Below are positions 55,508-64,000 of a stretch of 64,000 nucleotides of DNA, in pieces (position 1 is the stretch's first letter; each line of letters starts with the position of its first letter). Source of the stretch: Henckelia pumila (lineage: Eukaryota; Streptophyta; Magnoliopsida; Lamiales; Gesneriaceae); assembly GCF_033568475.1 (NCBI RefSeq), contig NC_133123.1, positions 23,980,622 to 24,044,621 on the forward strand. Direction: 5' to 3'. The notes beneath the pieces were generated by a model. It did not search any database. It saw only the letters and a program-made list of their open reading frames with translations, and was not told the DNA's origin. Both the position numbers and the translations under genes were made by a program.

Positions 55508-57463
55508 ATGACTTCATTCAGCAAAATTCCTATGTTCTCAAAAGAAGACTTTGATGACTGGAAGATTCGTATGCAAGCACACCTATCAGCACTAGACGAT
55601 GACATGTGGTTTGTCATCACTGATGGACCTATTGCGATCACCAAGATCAGTACTGCTATAGCTCTTTCTGGAGGTGGTCCACAGTACGTTGAGAAACCAA
55701 GAATCGAATGGACTGCTGAAGACAAAAAGAAGACAAATCTTGATAATGTGGCTAAAGATATCTTGTATAAAACGCTTGACAAGAACACCTTTAGCAAAAT
55801 CAAGACATGCAAAATCGAGAAAGAAATTTGGGAGAAGTTGATTCAACTCTGTGAAGAAAATGAACAGATGAAAGTAAACAAACTGTCTGTCGCCACACAA
55901 AAATTTGACAACATCAGAATGAAACCAGGTGAATCAATGACAGAATTTGATGAGAGAGTAAGCATCATTGTTATTGAGCTTAATGGATTGGGAAAAACAT
56001 ATCCCAACAGGGAAGTTATTCTCAAGGTAATTCGAGGTCTTTCCAAAGAATGGGATGTGAAGACAATGGCCATGAGAGAATCAAAGGACTTGAACAAACT
56101 AGAGTTGTATGATCTGTTTGCAGATTTAAAGGCCTATGAATTTGAGTTGCAGACTCGAGAAGAAGATCAGTCTACCTCACAATTAACCAAGGCCTTGACT
56201 GCAGTAAAAATAGAGTCACCAGCTAAATCAGAAAAATCAGCAGAACAACTGAGCAGTGATGCCATGTCTTTGTTGGTGAAGAAATTCGGCAAATTCATCA
56301 GAAGAAACCAAGATGGATCCCACAGAAGAAATTTCCAAAATAAAGAAGCAATTGAAGAACCAAGAAGTTGTTTCAACTGTGGGAAAACAGGACATTTCAT
56401 TGTTGATTGTCCCAAACCAAAGAACTTTGACAAAAGGAAAAGTTCAAGGAATGACAGACACACCTCGAGACAGAAACATGAAGCATTGGTTGCAAAAGAT
56501 AGCAAAACCAAGTGGGCAGAAACAGATAGTGATTCAGAGGGATCAAATTGCTCCTCCAGTTCCAGTGACGATGAAGAAGAGGTCAAGTGTCTTATGGCAA
56601 ATGATCGCGAGCTTCCATCCACTAGTGAACATGTATTTGATTTCAGCTCTGAGAAATTTACCAGAGAGGAACTGATCAAATCTCTTCATGATATGAAAAA
56701 TGAGTATCATCAACTGTCCTTAGCATTCGATGAAGTCAGAGCAAAGCAAAAGGATCTGCAAGATACCTCAACTGAACCCTCCTGGGAACAATCAGTTGAG
56801 ATAAACTGTCTTGAAACAGAGATTGTTGTGCTCCGAACTGAGAATGAACAACTCAAGATTGATATCATGAATCTTACAACAGAAAAACATAACATGGATG
56901 AATTAGTAAGATCATGGAATAAATCTTCGAGCCTGTTGACAGAAATGAATGATTCACAAAGACCTCTCCATGACAAAACTGGTCTTGGATATAGTAAGAC
57001 GGTGGAAACTGGTGAATCAAGTACTCTACCAAAACTGAACATGTGCAAAGGCAAATACATAAACTTTGTACTAGCAGTTAGGGAAAATGAAAATGAAAAA
57101 CCTATCCTGATGACTTGGCAGCAAATAGAGCAGATGAACAGAAAAAAATTTGGTATCGGCTTCAATCCTCATGAAACTAAGGTAGAAACTGCTAAAAGTC
57201 CTGAACGGACTAATGCATATCAACCTAATTCTATAAGAGGAAATAGAAGTCAATATCATAATCAACGTCCAGTTCAAAAGCGATATAGAAACTTCAAGGA
57301 TACTGAAAAAGGCAAACAACATATGGTTTCACAAGCACATCACACTCCACCATCTAGAGCATCTAACTTAGTACGCACCTATAGGAACACAGAAACTGGT
57401 AAACTGGTTAAAGTATTCCAGGTTTGGGTTCCTAAAGGATTAATACCTCGTGGACCCAAATAG
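55508..57463 (+). pseudogene. Element D gag
   Basis: 651 codons from MTSFSKIPMFSKEDFDDWKI. The capsid-type domain covers about residues 10-220. The CCHC knuckle CFNCGKTGHFIVDC starts at residue 288. A Ser/Asp-rich acidic stretch (SDSEGSNCSSSSSDDEEE) near residue 350 is followed by a coiled-coil segment (about residues 390-490). Near the end is a basic region and VWVPKGLIPRGPK, then a TAG where relatives read through to the protease (the next codons give MWVPKFI). The gag ORF itself is fully open, so the product could be made even though pol is dead. Confidence 0.9.
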
Positions 57464-57495
57464 ATGTGGGTACCAAAATTTATTCAACCTTGTGA

Positions 57496-58143
57496 ATGCA
57501 GGTAGCAGTTACCAAAGAAAAGGAGGATGAATCATGGTACTTAGACAGTGGCTGTTCAAGACACATGACTGAAAATGATAAACTACTGTCTGAACTCGTT
57601 AAATACCATGGTCCCACTATCACTTTTGGTGACAACTCAAAGGGTAAAACCGTGGTTAAGGGTAAGATTATCCACGACAACATTATCATTCAAGATGTTC
57701 TATTGGTTGAAAATCTGAAATATAATTTAATCAGCATTAGTCAAATGTGTGACTATGAGCATTCTGTTGAATTTCAAAAGCTAAACTGCATTGTTAAAAA
57801 TGCCTCTGGTAACATTATTTTGACAGGAAACAGATATGAAAACACATATAAAGTATGCTGGAACATTCAGTCGAGCAAACCAGTTTGCCTCGTAGCTTCC
57901 AATTCTAAGCGCAACTGGATTTTGCACAAGCGACTGAATCACCTTAACTTCAAAACTATTGCCAGTCTGAGTAAGCTCGAGCTAGTAACAGGCCTGCCTA
58001 AAATTGATTTTTTCAAAGAAAAGTTTGCTCAGCTTGTCAATTTGGGAAGCAAGTTAGGTCATCTTTTAAAAACAAGGGTTATAACTCATCTTTTCGATGC
58101 TTGGAACTATTGCACATGGACTTATTTGGTCCAATTCCAGTAA
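57496..58143 (+). pseudogene. Element D protease and integrase zinc-binding part
   Basis: WYLDSGCSRHMTEN gives the retropepsin DSG (about 57536-57577); FGDNSKGK follows. Near residue 140, WILHKRLNHLN is the HH part of the integrase zinc-binding domain. An apparent 1-nt insertion near 58018 moves the CC part (KVCSACQFGK) into another frame. Confidence 0.85.
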
Positions 58144-59411
58144 CAAGTTTAGGGGGAATGAGGTATACTCTTGTCATCATTGATGACTACTCACGTTTTA
58201 CCTGGGTCATTTTCTTAAAATCAAAAGAGCAAACTGCTTCTCAACTTATCAAGATTTTTAAAAGACTTTTTAACAAAAAATCAAGTAAGATTGACAGAAT
58301 CAGAAGTGACAGAGCAACTGAATTTGTCAATCAAACTTTATCTTCTTTTTTAGAGCATTATGGAATCAAACATGAATTCTCAGCATCTAGAACACCACAA
58401 CAAAATGGTGTTGGAGAAAGGAGAAATCGTACTCTTAAAGAAGCTGTGAGAACCATGTTAGCTGACTCTAAAGTTTCTCAAAGATTTTGGGCAGAAGCTG
58501 TGAACACTGCTTGCTACACTCAGAACAGATCACTGATATGCAAGAAATTTTTTAAAACCCCATATGAGATCTGGAATGACAGACAACCTCATGTATCATA
58601 CTTCAAAATTTTTGGGAGTAAATGCTACATCCACAACAATGGTAAAAGTCATCTGACTGCATTTGATGCAAAGTCAGATGAGGGTATATTTCTGGGATAC
58701 TCCTCAATTAGCAAAGCATATAGAGTCTTCAACAAAATAACTCTAAATGTTGAAGAATCAATTCATGTTATATTTGATGAAGATTTAACTACTGATATTG
58801 CAACTAACACTCATCAGCTCTCAGATCTATTTCAGGAAATACAATTAGACAATGATGGTCAGGATGAAAGTGAAGACGAAGGTTCACCACCTATAAGAAC
58901 ACTTCAATCTCCTGAACCTGAACTAGTGGACTCAGTAGTTGAGGATCGTAACATTGATCAACCAATTGATATTCATCAAACCCACACAGTTGAGAATATT
59001 GAAGAACAACATCATGAGACTCGAGATCACCACACTCATTTTGAAGGCACGGAGCTTGATCAAGACAACATGACTAATCAAGATCTGGAGGCACAAGTGA
59101 TCAGTGGAAATCAGTCTAATACTAGACTTAAATGGTCCAAAAAGCATCCACTCAGCTTGGTGATAGGTAATCCTATAGCACCACTAAGGACTCGAGGACA
59201 AATGATTAAAGAACTTCTTCATGCAGCCTTTATATCCCAAGTAGAGCCAAAGAAAATTGAGGATTCATTGGCTGACAGCTGTTGGATAGAGGCAATGCAA
59301 GAAGAATTAAATCAGTTTACTAGAAACGCAGTCTGGGATCTTGTCCCTAGACCAACACATCAATCAGTTATTGGCACTCGATGGGTCTTCAGAAACAAGC
59401 TTAATGAATAA
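58101..59411 (+). pseudogene. Element D integrase core and start of RT
   Basis: 436 codons. The triad is complete: LLHMDLFGP, RSDRATEF and QQNGVGERRNRT with the Glu present, unlike element B. The usual RSDRGTEF has Gly to Ala. The C-terminal half holds KCYIHNNGK, the GYSSISKAYRVFN box and an acidic linker. It ends at a TAA (59409-59411) after RNKLNE, where relatives continue. Confidence 0.88.
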
Positions 59412-60314
59412 GGAACTGTAGTTAGAAATAAGGCAAGATTAGTAGCTCAAGGATACAGACAAGAAGAAGAAATTGACTATGATGAAACTTATGCACCAAT
59501 AGTTAGACTGGAAGCCATTAGAATATTTCTTGCGTATGCCTCCTTCAAAAATTTCAAAGTTTATCAAATGGGCGTTAAAAGTGCTTTCTTGAATGGAAAA
59601 CTTTAAGAAGAAGTATTTGTTGAACAACCACCAGGATTTACAAATCATCAATTTCCAGACCATGTGTATCACTTAAACAAAGCTCTTTATGGACTGAAAC
59701 AAGCTCCTAGAGCTTGGTATGACACCTTAACTAAATTTCTTCTTGAACACAAGTTTACAATAGGCACAGTTGATAAAACTTTGTTCAAATTCACGAAAGG
59801 TGATCACACGTTATTAGTTCAAATATATGTTGATGATATTATCTATGGGTCAACTAACCCCAAACTGTGCACAAGATTTTCGAAGCTAATGCAGGAAAAA
59901 TTCGAGATGAGCATGATGGGTAAACTGAATTTCTTTCTTGGATTACAAGTTCGTCAAATGGAAAATGGGACATTCATAAGCCAAACTAAGTATACCAAAG
60001 AACTGATCAAAAATTTTGGTATGGAGAACTGCACAGTTGCAACAACTCCCATGGGTGTATTGATTAAGCTTGACAAAGACGGAGGGGGAATATCAGTTGA
60101 TGCAACAATGTATCGAGGTCTAATAGGGTCATTACTTTATTTAACAGCCAGTAGACCTGACATTGTTTTTGCAGTCTGCTTATGTTCCAGATTTCAATCA
60201 AATCCTAAGCAGTCCCACTTCGTAGCTGGCAAAAGGAAACTAAGGTACCTTAAAGGGACTCAGAATGTTGGTCTGTGGTATGCTAAGCATAACTCCTTCA
60301 ATCTAGTTGGCTAA
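59412..60314 (+). pseudogene. Element D reverse transcriptase
   Basis: Continues in frame after the TAA, has a further TAA near 59604, and is open from 59664 to a TAA at 60312-60314. Motif A reads [12 protein letters not shown], so the catalytic Asp is Gly (GAC to GGC, about 59571). Motif C YVDDIIYG is intact. [14 protein letters not shown] and ASRPDIVFAV are typical copia RT motifs. Confidence 0.88.
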
Positions 60315-60746
60315 TCAGATGCTGATTATGTTGGATGTAAACTGGATAGAAAAATTACAAGTGGATCATGTCAATTCCTTGGGGATAGACTGATCTCATG
60401 GTGCAGTAAGAAACAAACATCCATTGCAACCTCTACAACAGAAGCTGAATACTTAGCTGTAAGAAGTTGCTGTGCTCAATTGCTTTGGATTCAACAACAG
60501 TTGACGGATTATGGAATTGACATGATTCACCAATATTCTGTGACAACACCAACACAATTGCAATCACTTACAACCCCATTCTTCATTCAAGAACAAAGCA
60601 TATCGAAGTTAGACATCATTTTATCCGTGATCATGCACTCAAGAAGAATATATGTCTGGAGCATATATCATCGGAGCAACAAACTGCTGACATCTTTACC
60701 AAACCACTCCCAGAGTTTAAGTTTTCTTAATTTCGAAATATTTTAG
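60315..60746 (+). pseudogene. Element D RNase H
   Basis: Reads SDADYVGCKLDRKITSG, then STTEAEYLA, in frame after the TAA. A 1-nt indel near 60540 shifts the last third: the expected RTKH and DIFTKPLPE boxes appear in other frames. Confidence 0.85.
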
Positions 60747-60945
60747 GACTTATTGAATTAAATTAGAATTAGCTTATACATTGCAAATTGAATAAATAGT
60801 TTAGCATGACCTAAACTGAATTCTTCTCAAAATCATTAAACTGATTTTCCTTATTATCAGAAATATCTCATTTTACTTGTTTACGAAGATTTATAACTTT
60901 CCTTAACCATTTAACTTGATATAAACATATATTAAGGGGGAATAT

Positions 60946-62142
60946 TGTTGATTCTTTTACAGTTTATCTCGTAAGCGCATAACATATATATATATATATA
61001 ACCCCATATACAACAAAATAAGCATATTTTATTAATAAACACCATTTACAATATCTATTTCATTTTCCACAGCCATTTTCCAAAGGCGAAGATGTTCCTC
61101 CAGCGGGCCATCTTCCACCACCTTCGAGCCATGGAAAAGGTCACCACCCTTAACTCCTTCTTCAGGAGCAGCAGCCGTATGCCCTCCGGCCAAGAACATA
61201 CACAGGGTTGTTAATCCCAAGCACCTGCTTATATTTTTCAAGACGACGAACCTCATCAGGACCAAGGGCATTCGGGCCTCTGAACTGCATCCGTATCAGT
61301 TTTTCTCGAAGACGAGCAAGCTTTTACTCGACAAAATCTTGATGAGAAATTCTCCAATTATCCATTATTTGCTTGATATAATATCTATTTGCGTATTCTC
61401 ATTTTTATATAAACTAACAGCTCAGTTATCGAAGAGTTTCTTGCATTTATTACTTTAAAATATTGAGAATATAAAGAGTCTCTTACGCATACTTTACAAA
61501 ATAAGGCACTGTTAATGACAAAAAATCTCTGAAATTTGATTGCATGTAATCATTATCTGATAACATAGTTTTTCGTGCTTACTATTATTTCAGTTTACCT
61601 TTGTTTACTTAGTAGTTGCATCGATACAATTTAGGTAAAACAGTTTATGCACACAAATTCAGTTTAGTAAAAAATTCCTTCATTAATACTTAAAATTAAA
61701 AGAATACAATCACACACTTTTTATTTCCCTCATCTTGAGGAAAATCTCATAACTCCAGTTTGTCACCCATGCTCGTAGAGAGGAGCAACTGAAGGATCCA
61801 TTAGCTCATCGGTTGCAATACGAACCAATGTGATATACTCTTTACTCAGCATCATATAGAGAACATTCTTATCCTTAAAAATGTCTCTGGGTTCAAATGT
61901 ATCAAGTTCTATCATATAGTACATCGCCCTCTGAGCTATTTCATTTGCATCCTCAAATTTCATGGGAGGAAACTGAGCATGATGATACATGTGGAACTCT
62001 TCTATCTTAAACCAGACCTTCATCACTTTTTCAAATACCCTTTCCTCGATCTTCTTTTTTTCAATCTCAAAGTAATTCTCTCGACATGTTTCACATGCCA
62101 CGTATGGACTTTGACCAAAACCAAACAAGGGAACATTGTTGA
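60946..62142 (-). other. Region downstream of element D with antisense ORF remnants
   Basis: Shares the cagttta/taaactg motif richness of element D, so it probably belongs to that element or a relative. It carries two gene-like blocks on the minus strand, described separately, each followed by an AATAAA-type signal (near 61025-61035 and 61720-61726 on the minus strand). Confidence 0.4.
61032..61330 (-). pseudogene. Antisense ORF remnant 1 (unknown protein)
   Basis: The ORF 61032-61271 ends PLEEHLRLWKMAVENEIDIV. A neighbouring frame upstream reads KLARLREKLIRMQFRGPN and continues DEVRRLEKYKQVLG, which looks equally protein-like, so a frameshift near 61200 probably splits one gene. No family recognised. 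A possible poly(A) signal follows the stop. Confidence 0.35.
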
Positions 62143-62145
62143 AAC
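61763..62145 (-). CDS. Antisense ORF remnant 2 (unknown protein)
   Basis: About 121 codons without an ATG at the 5' end: a TAG lies just upstream, near the border with the next LTR at about 62143. The product is acidic with aromatic-rich helices (CRENYFEIEKKKIEERVFEK; later ANEIAQRAMYYMIELD). It ends SVAPLYEHG. Codon content looks real, but no family is recognised. It may be an antisense extra ORF of a Sirevirus, cut by the LTR. Confidence 0.4.
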
Positions 62146-64000
62146 GACCCTAACTCTATAATAAATAAATATGCGGAAATTTTTTTTTTTTTTTTTTTAT
62201 AAATACTACTAAATAAAATATGTACATATATGCCCATACATATATGCACAGAATAAAATAATGAAAATAAATACACGACTAAATAAATAAATAATTAAAT
62301 ACTTAAATAAAAATGCAATCCTTAAAATAATTAAACATTTGAGTCAACCCTAGAATTAAAAATATACTGCATAAATAAAATAATAAAATGTGTCATGCAC
62401 CAAAAATATTTAATAAAATATTCCAATAAACCTCAACCAATAAAAATATTAAAATGTATCATGACACTCAAACATGGTGACTCAGAAGCTGTCACGGTCA
62501 CGGGGCTACTGCAGCGCTGCTCATACGTCCTCACCACCGGTAGGAGTAACCTGTTCCTCTACGTACTCACCTGCACCATATCAGTGTAGTGAGCCTAGAG
62601 GCCCAACATGCATACTAACAAGGGTTTAAAATAATTTAAATCAATTTAATACTAATACATACATATACATGAATGAGCATGCTTAAAATTTCATAACATA
62701 ACTTACATAACTAACATAAATACATAACATACATAATATCATACATACTTGAGTTGTTGAGCATTTATTTTCTTAACATCGAATGGTCCTATCCGTAAGT
62801 GTGACCCATACTTATAGTGCGACTGATCAGTCTAAGAAACCAACGTACGAGGCTGGTGGCGAACCACCCATACATAAATGGCAGAAACTGCCCATACATA
62901 AATGGCAGAGAACTGCCCATAAATGGCCACACTACTTCAATTTCCACCTAAAATATTTTATTTGCTCAACCATAGAAATTAAATCATAGCATAAAAATTG
63001 ATTTCATGCATGCATGTACTTAAATAAATTGTGTGTCCTTCATTTATATTTAATTTATTTTCTAATATCATATATATATTCAAATAACTTTTCATGCATA
63101 AAAATTAATTAAATATAAACTCATGACACATGAAATTTCTCATGGTTTGATTCAGCTGCTGGCCCACTTAAAAACTTAATTAAAAATTATTAAAAGCCCA
63201 AAAATAAATAAAATAACCCAAAATAATTTAATGGAACCCAAATAAATTAAATGGTACTAATTAAATTTTGGGAATTTAATTAGTCCATTTAATTCCTAAT
63301 TAACTTAAAAACTTAAAAATAAAAATACCCGAGCCCATTTAAAATAACCCGGACCCGGACCCACTTAACTTAACCCATATTATTTTAGACCCGACCCGGA
63401 CCATCTGACCCGACCCGGAACCACCTTGCAACCCTAGAACCCGAAACCCTAACCATCCTTCCCCCCCTTGTCTCGGCCGCACGAGCAGCAGGCCTTCACG
63501 GCCTGCTGCAGCCCAGCTCCGGCCACCGTGGCCGGAGCCCCGCCGGCAGGACCTCCCCAGGGTCCTGCCGGTTCGAACCACACCCTGGCCCGAACCCCAT
63601 GCTGCCCCCTTAGCCTACACCGAGCCCTCTTCCACCAAAACCCTAGCCTGCGCACCTCACTTTCCTTTCTGAAAAACCCGATCGGCCGATGGTTCCTAGC
63701 CCCAACCCAGCCATGGCCGACCCATCTAGACATCCTAGGGACCCCATAGGACCTAGCCAGCAGCCCCCTTCAAGCCATGGATGACAAAAACGTGAGCATG
63801 AGCCATACATGACAAAAACCGAGAACAATAGTGAAGAAAATTCGAAAAGTTGCTGTCAAATGATAAAAATTCTGATGTTACACACCCACACGCATACATA
63901 CGCTGATATAGGTTTGAAAAGTGGAAAGAAACATGCCTTAATACCGTAGAAGACGATTAGCACACGCGTAGGACGTTTCCGGGACGACGGGGCGACGACG
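62143..64000. mobile_element. LTR-like block starting tgaaacgaccc, running off the window
   Basis: The sequence from about 62143 begins TGAAACGACCCTAACTC, a common start of plant gypsy LTRs. It has a T20 run near 62178-62200 and a tandem repeat of about 22 bp (catacataaatggcagaaactg) at 62864-62932. The part with ggaggagtaacc and ctcacctgcacca resembles the layout of the element C LTR. A GC-rich island at 63330-63780 gives several overlapping ORFs on both strands, none convincing. No LTR end was found before 64000. Confidence 0.5.

Larger units (their letters stand above)
54389..60945 (+). mobile_element. Element D: Sirevirus-type Ty1/copia retrotransposon (defective)
   Basis: Plus strand: LTR, PBS (TGGTATCAGAG at 55462-55472), gag, protease, integrase, RT, RNase H, and a polypurine tract (TAAGGGGGAATAT, about 60933-60945) directly before a TG. 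Only a short LTR-like stretch, if any, follows it. The gag coiled coil and the domain order fit Sirevirus, but the protein is well diverged from elements 1 and B. Several stops and frameshifts are present. Confidence 0.88.

Noticed and set aside
63339-63828. Four overlapping ORFs on both strands near the window end
   Set aside because: They lie in a GC-rich island with proline, glycine and arginine bias, overlap each other on both strands and show no domain. They sit inside an LTR-like block.

Overview
The window is a transposon-dominated stretch of a flowering-plant nuclear genome, almost certainly a eudicot. The evidence is Sirevirus-type Ty1/copia and Ty3/gypsy LTR retrotransposons, a TRIM, tRNA-derived SINEs, an L1-type LINE, a MULE, several MITE families, and snRNA genes with plant-type promoters (USE plus TATA). 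Some low-copy motifs look Lamiales-like, but that is only an impression. No intact host protein-coding gene was found. The only likely host genes are small nuclear RNA genes.

Layout. 1-6310: a 5'-truncated, dead Sirevirus-type copia copy on the minus strand, joined abruptly to a gypsy-type LTR fragment (6311-7686). 7690-8430: a cluster of SINE copies in inverted arrangement. 9839-27957: a nest of three LTR retrotransposons with exact target-site duplications. The outer element A is a non-autonomous Athila/Tat-like element (TSD atata). Its right LTR was hit by B, a full-length Sirevirus-type copia (12957-22215, TSD agtgt), and by C, a non-autonomous gypsy-like element (23105-27682, TSD ctagc). 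Element B is about 99.9% identical to the copy at 1-6310 and shares all its main inactivating lesions.

28-42 kb is AT-rich DNA with tandem repeats, a SINE with a 14-bp TSD, several MITEs, a gag-only copia remnant, a Helitron-like end, a U5 snRNA gene (about 32040-32167) and a U1-type snRNA gene (about 36015-36173). Both snRNA genes have a USE and a TATA box separated by the same 32 nt. 42399-46170 is a decayed MULE transposase split by a solo LTR with TSD aaatt. About 47250-52943 is an L1-type LINE carrying three MITE insertions. A second, diverged U5-like locus follows (about 53070-53200), then a MITE, a TRIM (53786-54115) and a plus-strand Sirevirus-type element D (about 54389-60945). Antisense ORFs and another LTR-like block reach the window end.

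The most unusual observations are these. (1) Clusters of family-specific short palindromes lie upstream of the TATA box in four different LTR families. In the copia element the same palindrome-plus-TATA module also sits directly upstream of the third ORF, which suggests an internal promoter. (2) The U1 copy has a changed 5'-splice-site-recognition nucleotide (C4 to U) under an intact promoter. (3) The diverged U5 copy has a compensatory base-pair change in its basal stem and keeps its 3' box. (4) The two copia copies differ far less from each other than the two LTRs of B do, so they look like a post-insertion duplication of an already dead element.
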